From: Granulicella aggregans
Lineage (GTDB): Bacteria; Acidobacteriota; Terriglobia; Terriglobales; Acidobacteriaceae
NCBI RefSeq assembly: GCF_014203275.1
Contig: NZ_JACHIP010000005.1
Location: forward strand, 434,001-498,000
DNA length: 64,000 bases
Direction: 5' to 3'
Shown piece after piece: positions 7,880-15,660 of the stretch. The position numbers and the translations under genes were made by a program. The notes below the pieces were generated by a model. That model searched no databases and had not been told where the DNA came from. It was given only the letters and a program-made list of their open reading frames with translations. Every line of letters begins with the position of its first letter. The stretch's first letter is position 1.

Positions 7880-8039
7880 AAAGTAAAACGCTCAACTGCT
7901 TCCTGGTACCGGTCATCTCATCCATCGCTGCCTGAGATCAATGCACGGAACCTTCGCACAAAATCCCGAATCGCCCTCCCCATTCGCACCACCCCTTCCC
8001 ACCCATCGACTCAATCCCGTATCCTCCTCGCACTCACTT

Positions 8040-9635
8040 ATGCGACTCCTTCCGCTCCTCCTGCTAGCCTCCACCACCCTCCTCTCCGCCGCTGCATCCG
8101 AGCTTCCGCGCGTCGAGAAAACGTCTACCGGCTCCTACCGCATGATGGTCGACGGCCACCCCTATCTCATCCTCGGCGCCCAGACCCGAAACTCCTCCGG
8201 CTGGCCCGAACAATTAGAGAAAGCCTGGCCCCTCTACAAACAGCTCCACGCCAACACCGCCGAGATCCCCGTCTACTGGGAGGTCATCGAGCCCCAGCCC
8301 GGCCACTTCGACTTCACCTCCGTCGACCGCATCCTCGACGGCGCTCGCAAGAACGACCTCCGCCTCGTCCTCCTCTGGTTCGCCACCTGGAAGAACGGCG
8401 AGATGGACTACGCCCCGCAGTGGGTCAAATCCGACACTGCAAAATACCCGCGCATGAGCGACCGCGTCGGCGACCAGATCCGCGTTCTCTCGCCCATCGC
8501 CGCCACCACCCGCACCGCCGACGCCACCGCCTTCGCCGCCCTCATGCGCCACCTCAAAGAGGTCGACTCCGACCAGCACACCGTCATCATGATGCAGGTA
8601 GAAAACGAGCCCGGCTCCCTCGAAAGCGACCGCGACTACTCCCCCGACGCCAACCGGCTATTCGCTGAAAAAGCGCCCGCTGAACTGACGAAGGCCCTCA
8701 ACAAAAAGCCCGGTACCTGGCTCGAAGCCTTCGGCCCCGAAGAAGCTCCCGAAGCCTTCGCCGCCTACTATATTTCGACCTACATCAACACCGTAGCCAA
8801 AGCCGGCAAAGCCGAGTACCCCCTGCCCATGTACGTCAACGTCTGGCTGCGCGAGCGCAAATCTTTCGAGCGCCCCGGAGACGCCTACCCCAGCGGCGGC
8901 GCAACCTCCAACGTCCTCGACGTCTGGAAGGCCAACACCCCGTCCATCGACGCCATCGCCCCCGACAACTACGTCCTCGACTACGCCGGCTATCGCGACA
9001 TCCTCCAAAAATACGGCCGCCCCGACAACCCTCTCTTCGTCCCCGAAACCATCCTCGGAGGCCTCGGCGCGCGATACATGTTCTACGCCATCGGCGAGTA
9101 TCACTCGCTCTCCTTCGCCCCCTTCGGCCTCGACGCCCAGGTCCCCGCCGACTACCCCATCAAGCAGGAAGACCTCTTCCCCGGCCTCGCCCAAAACTTC
9201 AAGCTCCTCGCACCCGCCGTCGCCCAGATCTCCGACCTCCAGCAGAAGAACGCCATCCAGGTAGCCGTCGAAGAAGACCAGATCACCGACCTCCGCCAGC
9301 AATGGGAGAAGTTCGACTCCGTCGTCACCTTCGGCACACCCAAGCCCAGCTACGGCGGCCTCTTCGGCTCCGGCACCAAGAACAAGACCGGCCGAGCCAT
9401 GGTCGCCGAGCTGGCCCCGGACGAGTTCCTCCTCTGCGGCTTCGACTCCCTCATCCGCTTCATGCCCCGCCGCGGCTCCGACCTACGAAAGGCCCAGTTC
9501 CTCTCCGCCGAAGAAGGCACCTTCGTCGACGGCAAGTGGCAGACCTCCCGCCTGCTCAACGGCGACGAAGTCTTCTTCGGCATCTCCTTCCCCGCCGAAG
9601 GCAAATGGGTCAAAGTCAAACTCAAGGCCTACTGA
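8040..9635 (+). CDS. Exported GH35-like glycoside hydrolase (DUF5597 type), probable beta-galactosidase
   Basis: 531 residues from the ATG at 8040, which begins a clean signal peptide (MRLLPLLLLASTTLLSAAAS); the frame is open further upstream but without leader character. The N-terminal TIM barrel carries Glu190 in MQVENEPGS (acid/base candidate) and Glu336 in LFVPETILGG (nucleophile candidate), as in GH35 and related clan A enzymes. The region from about 390 to the end resembles the DUF5597 beta domain found in bacterial beta-galactosidases. Likely role: removal of terminal beta-galactosyl or similar residues from plant oligosaccharides in the periplasm. It is convergent with the diguanylate cyclase gene with only 20 bp between stops. 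Sugar specificity is inferred. Confidence 0.85.
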   Translation: MRLLPLLLLASTTLLSAAASELPRVEKTSTGSYRMMVDGHPYLILGAQTRNSSGWPEQLEKAWPLYKQLHANTAEIPVYWEVIEPQPGHFDFTSVDRILDGARKNDLRLVLLWFATWKNGEMDYAPQWVKSDTAKYPRMSDRVGDQIRVLSPIAATTRTADATAFAALMRHLKEVDSDQHTVIMMQVENEPGSLESDRDYSPDANRLFAEKAPAELTKALNKKPGTWLEAFGPEEAPEAFAAYYISTYINTVAKAGKAEYPLPMYVNVWLRERKSFERPGDAYPSGGATSNVLDVWKANTPSIDAIAPDNYVLDYAGYRDILQKYGRPDNPLFVPETILGGLGARYMFYAIGEYHSLSFAPFGLDAQVPADYPIKQEDLFPGLAQNFKLLAPAVAQISDLQQKNAIQVAVEEDQITDLRQQWEKFDSVVTFGTPKPSYGGLFGSGTKNKTGRAMVAELAPDEFLLCGFDSLIRFMPRRGSDLRKAQFLSAEEGTFVDGKWQTSRLLNGDEVFFGISFPAEGKWVKVKLKAY

Positions 9636-9655
9636 TCAAAGCCGCACGAACCTCC

Positions 9656-11155
9656 TCAAGCCCCTAACGCTCTCCGCCCGCCAGCCGCAGGTTCATGGGC
9701 CTCCACCCGGTTCCTGCCGTCCTTCTTAGCCATGTAGAGAGCCGCATCCGCGCCCTCCACCAGCGCCTCCGAACGTCCAAATCTCTGCGGCACCGTGCTA
9801 TGGCAGCCCACCGAGATCGTCACTACCCGATGCGGATTCCGCTCATGCTTCAACCCCATCGCCTCTACCGCCGCCCGCATTCGCTCCCCCACCATCAACG
9901 CTCCCGTCTGGTCCGTCCCCGGCATCAGGACAAAGAACTCCTCGCCTCCATACCGCCCGACCAGGTCCGTTGCCCTATAGCCTTCGCCAGCCAGTGCCGC
10001 CGCAATCCGACGCAGGCACTGATCTCCCGCAGGGTGGCCATAGGAGTCGTTGAACATCTTGAAGCAGTCCACGTCGATCATCAACAGCCCAACTGGCCGC
10101 CGTTCCCGTATCGCCCTCTTCCACTCGACGGCCAGAGTGGCGTCGAACCGCCTCCGGTTCGCCAGCCCCGTTAGTCCATCCCTGGTAGCCAGCTCCTCCA
10201 TGCCATCGCACGCCTCGCGCAAGTCCCGCTCTAGCGCGTCACGCTCCATCATCATCATGCTGACCGGAAAACAGCTCAGCATGCACATCGCCAGGTACAC
10301 CTGCAGGACGATGATCCGGTACTCGCCCTGCACGAACGCGAACGGACCTCGCCCATGCAACGTCGCAATTGCACCCAGGATCGCCAGCAGGTTCACCGCC
10401 AGCACCGACGCGCTGAACCCGAGACGCACCGCCACCAGCAGCAGGACCGGCAGCACCATGAACGACACCGGAAGAGGCCGGTGCCCAAAGACCACCGCGC
10501 CTACGCCAGCCGCTAGTCCAGCTACGGCCAGGGTCTTCGGCAAAGCCCGCCACCGAAAAATCGCATAGGTCTCCGGGCTCAGCAGCACGAGCGCCAGCGG
10601 CAGCCACAACACGATGCCCAGCGAGTCTGCGGAGAACCAGTTCTTCGCCTCCGTCCAGAAGCTCACATGCAACTCGCGCGAGAAGACGATTCCAACCGGA
10701 ATCGACGTAACCATGGGTCCAAGCAACACCGGAAACGCGATGAAACGCAGCAGCAGGTCGCGCTCCCTCATCCAGCCCGAAAGGTTGGTAAACGGCGGCA
10801 GCGCGTATGCCGTAACCATGACTTCCGCCACATCGCAGACTGTATCGACCACCATCTCGTCGAACAAGTAAGCCCGTTCGGCGAAGATATGTCCGAAAAC
10901 GATCCCCAGCACCACCCACGGCCAGCGCCGCCTTGGGAGCTTGAGCAACACCGCCGTCACCAGGCCAACCATCGGCCAGCAGACGGCGATCCCATTGCCA
11001 AACAGAAGCACCAGGCTCAGCTTCATCAGGATCGTGAAGCACACCGCGCTGACGCAGGTGGTCGCGAATGCCTGCAGCCACTTCTTCCGATCGAAGTACT
11101 CGATGACTCTCCGGGCGGTGCCGCGCACGCGCGATCGAATCGTGGTCGCGCCCAT
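9656..11155 (-). CDS. MASE1-domain diguanylate cyclase
   Basis: About 500 residues from the ATG at 11155, preferred because TGGAGG lies 7 bp before it; an in-frame ATG at 11176 is the alternative. The first 290 residues contain about eight hydrophobic helices and resemble the MASE1 membrane sensor domain. A short helical linker (MMMERDALERDLREACDGMEELATRDGLTGLANRR) leads into a GGDEF domain with an intact GGEEF signature at residues 403-407. It should make cyclic di-GMP from GTP at the inner membrane in response to an unknown cue. No RxxD inhibitory site is obvious in the residues just before GGEEF. It is divergent from priA. Confidence 0.9.
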   Translation of the reverse strand: MGATTIRSRVRGTARRVIEYFDRKKWLQAFATTCVSAVCFTILMKLSLVLLFGNGIAVCWPMVGLVTAVLLKLPRRRWPWVVLGIVFGHIFAERAYLFDEMVVDTVCDVAEVMVTAYALPPFTNLSGWMRERDLLLRFIAFPVLLGPMVTSIPVGIVFSRELHVSFWTEAKNWFSADSLGIVLWLPLALVLLSPETYAIFRWRALPKTLAVAGLAAGVGAVVFGHRPLPVSFMVLPVLLLVAVRLGFSASVLAVNLLAILGAIATLHGRGPFAFVQGEYRIIVLQVYLAMCMLSCFPVSMMMMERDALERDLREACDGMEELATRDGLTGLANRRRFDATLAVEWKRAIRERRPVGLLMIDVDCFKMFNDSYGHPAGDQCLRRIAAALAGEGYRATDLVGRYGGEEFFVLMPGTDQTGALMVGERMRAAVEAMGLKHERNPHRVVTISVGCHSTVPQRFGRSEALVEGADAALYMAKKDGRNRVEAHEPAAGGRRALGA

Positions 11156-11271
11156 GTCGAGCCTCCATGAGTCCACATCGGCAGCGAGCCAATCCGCATT
11201 ACCGGTTCGATTGCCGACAGTCGCCTCGCGTTCCTACCCCCTACACCCTTCTCCCTGTACCCTTAAGACTG

Positions 11272-13752
11272 ATGCCCGCCTTCTGCGATGTAGCCCTGCC
11301 CGTCCCGCTCGACCAGAACTTCACCTACGCAATCGACGGTGTCGTCCCGGTGGTCGGCGCGCGCGTCCTCGTCCCCTTCAGCGGACAGCGGCTCATGGGC
11401 GTGGTCATTCGCCTACACGACGACCCGCTCCCGGAAGGCGTCCAGACCAAGCCCGTCCAACAGGTCCTCGACTCCACCGCCATCCTCACCGATGAACTCA
11501 TGCGCCTCGCGGCTTGGATCGCGCAATACTACGTCGCCCCGCTCGGCGAAGTCCTCCGCGGCATGCTCCCCCTGGCCGCCGAGGTCAAGCGCAACTTCGT
11601 CTACCGCATCGCCGAACCCGGTCGTAAGGTCCTCTACCAGGGAGCCGAGAAGGGCTCCTCCCGCCGGTCGCGCCTCAGCCCCGAAGATCAGAACCGCGAG
11701 TACGCGGTCCTCAACTATCTCGAAGACGGCACGACCGCCAAAGCCTCCGCACTCCGAGCCGCCACGCAGGCCAACAAAGCGCTCCTCGACGGCATGGTCA
11801 AAAAGAAGTGGCTCATCCGCGAAGCTGTCGCCGAAGAGCGCGACGCCCGTCGCCTGGAGCGAGTCGCCGTGCTGGCCCCCGAGACCCGCCTCCCCAAACT
11901 CAACGCCAACCAGACCACCCTGCTCGCCGAGCTAGCCGCCGTCGGTGGCCGCATGAAGGTCGCCGACATTCGCTCCCTCGGCATCCCCGACTCCACCCTC
12001 GGCACCTTGGTAAAGCGCGGCCTCGTCACCATCGAGGAAGTCCCCGAAGACTTCTTCCGGTCTTCCACACACCCTGTGGGAAAAAAGCACGCCCATGAAC
12101 ACCCTCTCAACGAATCTCAACTTGAAGCATTAAGTTCCATAGTCATCTCGATCAATCAAAAAGGCTTCCGCCCACATCTACTCTTCGGAATTACCGGCTC
12201 CGGAAAGACCGCCGTCTACTTCGCTGCCATGCAGCGCGTCCTGGACCAGGGCCACGCCTCGCTTCTTCTGGTCCCTGAGATCGGCCTCACCCCCGCCATG
12301 TCCGGCCAGATGTACGCTGCCTTCGGCGATGCCGTCGCCCTCCTCCACTCCCAACTCACCCCGGACGAGCGCGCCGAACAGTGGCACCGCATCCGGCGCG
12401 GCGAGGCCCGCATTGTCGTCGGCACCCGCTCCGCCGTCTTCGCTCCCATCGTCGATCTCGGCCTCATCATCGTCGACGAGGAACACGACAGCAGCTACAA
12501 GCAGGAGGAGACCCCGCGATACCATGGCCGCGACGTCGCCGTCATGCGCGCCAAGTTCCTCGAGATTCCCGTCGTCCTCGGCTCCGCCACCCCATCGCTC
12601 GAGTCCTGGTCGAACGCCGAAAAAGGCCGTTACAGCCTCATCGAAATGCGCCAGCGCGTCGCCAACCGCCCCATCCCGGCGGTGGAACTCGTCGACATGC
12701 GCACCGAATTTCAACAGACCGGCCAGGAAAACTTGTTCTCCCGCCAACTCCTCCTCGAAACCCAGGCCACCCTTGACCGTGGCGAACAAGCCATCATCCT
12801 CCTCAACCGGCGCGGCTACTCCTTCGTCGTCATGTGCCGCTCATGCGGCGACAAGATACAGTGTGAAAACTGTGCAATATCAATGACTTTCCACAAACAC
12901 CTAAACAATGACACGAGCATTGCCGAACCCGGCGAACGCCTCCAATGTCACTACTGTGGATTTCGCCGCAACGTCCCCAAGACCTGCCCAACCTGCCAGT
13001 CAGAACACCTCTACTATCTCGGGGCAGGCTCCCAGCAAGGCGAAGAACGCCTCCAAGAGCTCTTCCCCAACGCCCGCATCGGACGCATGGATCGCGACAC
13101 CGTGCGCGGTCGCATGGACATGGAGCGCCTCCTCGCCCGCCTCCACGCCGGCGAGATCAATCTCCTAGTCGGCACCCAGATGATCGCCAAGGGCCACGAC
13201 ATCCACGGCGTCACTCTGGTCGGCGTCGTCGGCGCGGACTTCGCCCTCGGCCTACCCGACTTCCGCGCCGCCGAGCGCACCTTCCAACTCCTTACCCAGG
13301 TATCCGGCCGCGCTGGCCGTGGCGACCTCCCAGGCAAAGTCCTCGTCCAGACCTACCACCCCGACCACTACGCTATCCAGTTCGCTGCAAACCACGACTA
13401 CCCGGGCTTCGTCGCCAAGGAACTCCAATACCGGCGCTGGATGCACTACCCCCCATTCGCCGTCTTGGCCAACATCATCATCCAAAGCCCCAAGCTCGAA
13501 GAAGCCACCGCCTGGTCGGCCACCCTCGGCAAATGGTTCGAGCGAACCCGCCTAGACAAGATCCGCGTCCTCGGTCCAGCCGCCGCCCCGATCTCCCGAA
13601 TAAAACGCATATACCGCTTTCACTTTGTACTGAAAGCCGAACAACGAAATACACTTAGCCGCACGCTACGTGCAATGCTCGCCTACGCCGACACCCACGA
13701 GATCCCCCGCCGCAGCCTCATAGTCGACGTAGACGCCGTCCACCTCATGTAG
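11272..13752 (+). CDS. priA: Primosomal protein N' (PriA helicase)
   Basis: 826 residues from the ATG at 11272, where family similarity begins (MPAFCDVALPVPLDQNFTYAI). The N-terminal 3'-DNA-binding domain is followed by a winged-helix region, then the helicase core with Walker A GITGSGKT (306-313) and DEEH box (402-405). The zinc-binding region starts at Cys522 with CRSCGDKIQCENC and continues with CHYCG and CPTCQ. GSATPSLESW and VSGRAGRG mark later helicase motifs. PriA reloads the replisome at stalled or recombination-derived forks. The open frame extends upstream to 11167 and would overlap the divergent cyclase gene, so I reject the longer form. Confidence 0.97.
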   Translation: MPAFCDVALPVPLDQNFTYAIDGVVPVVGARVLVPFSGQRLMGVVIRLHDDPLPEGVQTKPVQQVLDSTAILTDELMRLAAWIAQYYVAPLGEVLRGMLPLAAEVKRNFVYRIAEPGRKVLYQGAEKGSSRRSRLSPEDQNREYAVLNYLEDGTTAKASALRAATQANKALLDGMVKKKWLIREAVAEERDARRLERVAVLAPETRLPKLNANQTTLLAELAAVGGRMKVADIRSLGIPDSTLGTLVKRGLVTIEEVPEDFFRSSTHPVGKKHAHEHPLNESQLEALSSIVISINQKGFRPHLLFGITGSGKTAVYFAAMQRVLDQGHASLLLVPEIGLTPAMSGQMYAAFGDAVALLHSQLTPDERAEQWHRIRRGEARIVVGTRSAVFAPIVDLGLIIVDEEHDSSYKQEETPRYHGRDVAVMRAKFLEIPVVLGSATPSLESWSNAEKGRYSLIEMRQRVANRPIPAVELVDMRTEFQQTGQENLFSRQLLLETQATLDRGEQAIILLNRRGYSFVVMCRSCGDKIQCENCAISMTFHKHLNNDTSIAEPGERLQCHYCGFRRNVPKTCPTCQSEHLYYLGAGSQQGEERLQELFPNARIGRMDRDTVRGRMDMERLLARLHAGEINLLVGTQMIAKGHDIHGVTLVGVVGADFALGLPDFRAAERTFQLLTQVSGRAGRGDLPGKVLVQTYHPDHYAIQFAANHDYPGFVAKELQYRRWMHYPPFAVLANIIIQSPKLEEATAWSATLGKWFERTRLDKIRVLGPAAAPISRIKRIYRFHFVLKAEQRNTLSRTLRAMLAYADTHEIPRRSLIVDVDAVHLM

Positions 13753-13770
13753 CTCAAACCACAACAAACC

Positions 13771-13862
13771 CGAGTGCCCCGCGTCTCGCTTCTGAGACGT
13801 GCGAACACCGCCACGACCGCCCGGGTGCACCATCCATCGCAGCCTCATCGCAATGGGTGGGA
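13771..13862 (+). repeat. Tandem pair of palindromic repeats (family B then family A) after priA
   Basis: At 13771-13802 a CGAGTGCCCCGCGTCTC / GAGACG hairpin matches the element at 7849-7879 in layout. At 13821-13862 a GGGTGCACCATCCATCGC / CAATGGGTGGGA element is a degraded copy of the element at 4058-4096. Both start with the same GGGTGC-type lead. They lie between the priA stop and the next gene. Confidence 0.65.
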
Positions 13863-13909
13863 ACGTAAACCGTCCCACAGTCAGCCTTTACCAACCAAAC
13901 TCCGCTACT

Positions 13910-14437
13910 ATGAACTCCAAGATGACCCTGTTCCGCCACCTCACCGCAACCGCCCTCCTCCTAATCGCTTCCGTCGCCCACGCCGCGACCTGGCACCAGG
14001 CCACCGAGTCCGAACTCAAAACCGTCATCCCCGCCCGCGCTCCCGTCATCTCCGAGCGCATCGAGACCGAGTTCCGCACTGCCTCCGGCATCGCCGACAC
14101 CAAGGGCCACATCATCGCCGGAGTCCTGCTCATCACCGCCGGCTACTCCGCAAACGGAAAGTACTCCTACTTCCTGCTCACCCAAACGCCAATCAAGATC
14201 GCCGACAAAACCCTGGCCCCCGGCAACTACCTCATCGGCTGGACCCGCAGCGACACCGAACTCTTCGTCACCATCTCCGACGCCGCCACCGGCAACCCCG
14301 TCGTCGAAGTCACAGCCGCCCGCAACCTGGAGATCCACCGCGTCGAGAGCTTCCACATCGCCCCGCCCGGCGGCATGTCCGTCATCCAGCTTGGACGGTT
14401 CACCTTCCCTTACTCGCTTCCGGAAGCCACACGTTAA
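13910..14437 (+). CDS. Small exported protein of unknown function
   Basis: 175 residues from the ATG at 13910, which begins a signal peptide (MTLFRHLTATALLLIASVAHA; an ATG at 13922 is also possible). The mature protein is about 150 residues and looks mainly beta: TASGIADTKGHIIAGVLLIT, APGNYLIGWTRSD, HRVESFHIAPPGGMSVIQLGRFTFPY. There are no Cys and no membrane segment after the leader. The alternation of short hydrophobic strands suggests a small periplasmic beta-sandwich, but I do not recognise the family. It follows the two palindromic repeats after priA and converges with the sigma/anti-sigma operon. Confidence 0.7.
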   Translation: MNSKMTLFRHLTATALLLIASVAHAATWHQATESELKTVIPARAPVISERIETEFRTASGIADTKGHIIAGVLLITAGYSANGKYSYFLLTQTPIKIADKTLAPGNYLIGWTRSDTELFVTISDAATGNPVVEVTAARNLEIHRVESFHIAPPGGMSVIQLGRFTFPYSLPEATR

Positions 14438-14444
14438 AAAAGGA

Positions 14445-14465
14445 CGCCCCCTCATGGAGGGGGCG
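14445..14465 (-). terminator. Terminator of the sigma/anti-sigma operon
   Basis: A 9-bp perfect stem (CGCCCCCTC at 14445-14453, GAGGGGGCG at 14457-14465) with a 3-nt loop is followed on the minus strand by CCTTTTTT. It lies about 110 bp beyond the anti-sigma stop; the rest of that interval shows nothing. Confidence 0.7.
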
Positions 14466-14577
14466 CTGGGGAGTGCTACTTGACTTCCTTAGAGTAGGTC
14501 ACTCCCGGTCTTCTTCCATCAACCCTGCGGTTGGACTTCACTCCACCCAAAGGTTGACTCTCAGCAGTATCAATAAC

Positions 14578-14814
14578 TTACCGGCACTCAGCGCATTTGG
14601 CCATGATGGCCTTGTGCATCCGGTCACGAGTCTCGGTCGATAGTTCGTAGATCTCGTGGTCCTTGTAGATCTCGATGGTCTGCCGTGTCGTGTTCACGAC
14701 GACCTCGCAGTGGCTGCACTCGCAGAGGTGAGCGCGTACCTCTTCAATGAACTCAGGCTGTACCTGCCCGTCAAAGTAGTCGGTCATCTTGCTGAGAAAG
14801 TCTGTGCAAGTCAC
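14578..14814 (-). CDS. Soluble zinc-type anti-sigma factor
   Basis: 78 residues, starting at a GTG that shares its first base with the last base of the sigma-factor stop codon (TAGTG), so the two are translationally coupled. The ZAS signature H-x3-C-x2-C is visible as His29, Cys33, Cys36. Four more Cys (3, 31, 74, 77) include a C-terminal CAEC. No membrane segment follows, so it should be cytosolic, unlike RseA or RsiW. By analogy with RsrA it could release its sigma factor when thiols are oxidised; this is inference. It is shorter than most described ZAS proteins. Confidence 0.85.
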   Translation of the reverse strand: MTCTDFLSKMTDYFDGQVQPEFIEEVRAHLCECSHCEVVVNTTRQTIEIYKDHEIYELSTETRDRMHKAIMAKCAECR

Positions 14815-15521
14815 TACGCTGTACTCTCTTTCTTCTGCCGGAAGTAACGGCTCAATCTTTCCCGCAGCTGCAGTCTGGCCCGAAGCAATCTCGACTTGAC
14901 TGCCGGTACGCTCAGTCCAAGCGCCTCAGCCGTCTCTTCCGTCGACAGGTTTTCGATGTCGCGCAATGTGAAAACGGTTCTAAATCCTGGCGGCAAGCCG
15001 TTAATTGTCTTGCGGAGTATATCGCCAAGTTCGCCCTGGTTGTACAGCTGCTCAGGATTTGGGCTCCAATCGGCGAAATCGCGCGGGATCGAACCCTCTT
15101 CCGTGTGGACGTCTTCGTCCATGGAGACGGTCTTGCTCGTCTTCCGTTTGCGCAGCCGCATCAGGCTTTCGTTCACAGCGATTCGCACCAGCCAGGTCGA
15201 AAACTTCGAGTTCCCCTGAAACTGATCCAGCTTCTGGTAAGCCTTCAGGAACGCGTCCTGGGTAATGTCTTCGGCATCTTCGCGGTTCTGAGTGATGTGC
15301 TGGGCCACGCGGAAGATCTGCCGGTCATACTGCTTCACCAGCGTCTCAAACGCGGAGACGTCGCCGGCCTTGGCGCGCTCAACCAGAGCCACGTCAGGGT
15401 GAATCTCTACTTCGGTAATCGCGGTGGGAGTAGTTGCCATAGGAAATTCATGCTCGGTGCGAACCCGCTCCATGCCAGCCGCGACGCACTCCGCAAAGAT
15501 GAGTGTAACCGCAGCAGACAT
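14814..15521 (-). CDS. ECF sigma factor (RpoE-like)
   Basis: Sigma-70 region 2 is clear (FETLVKQYDRQIFRVAQHITQNREDAEDITQDAFLKAYQKLDQF, then STWLVRIAVNESLMRLRKRK) and region 4 follows (LPPGFRTVFTLRDIENLSTEETAEALGLSVPAVKSRLLRARLQLR). The linker carries acidic residues, as in RpoE/AlgU relatives. The start is uncertain: the ATG at 15521 has AAGGA 9 bp upstream, while ATGs at 15473 and 15440 lie closer to the conserved part. The anti-sigma gene overlaps its stop. It is divergent from the lytic transglycosylase gene, with 139 bp between, so an envelope or redox stress role is plausible. Confidence 0.93.
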   Translation of the reverse strand: MSAAVTLIFAECVAAGMERVRTEHEFPMATTPTAITEVEIHPDVALVERAKAGDVSAFETLVKQYDRQIFRVAQHITQNREDAEDITQDAFLKAYQKLDQFQGNSKFSTWLVRIAVNESLMRLRKRKTSKTVSMDEDVHTEEGSIPRDFADWSPNPEQLYNQGELGDILRKTINGLPPGFRTVFTLRDIENLSTEETAEALGLSVPAVKSRLLRARLQLRERLSRYFRQKKESTA

Positions 15522-15660
15522 CGCGGGCAATCCTTGGCATCACCAGCGAGGCTCCGCACCCGATCCCGAAAGAGGCAATCGGGCGTACCCGGCAAGGTTC
15601 GTTCATGCCTCATACACCCCCAGTTCCGCCGCGAGGGCATAAAGTTGACGAGTGGGCTTG

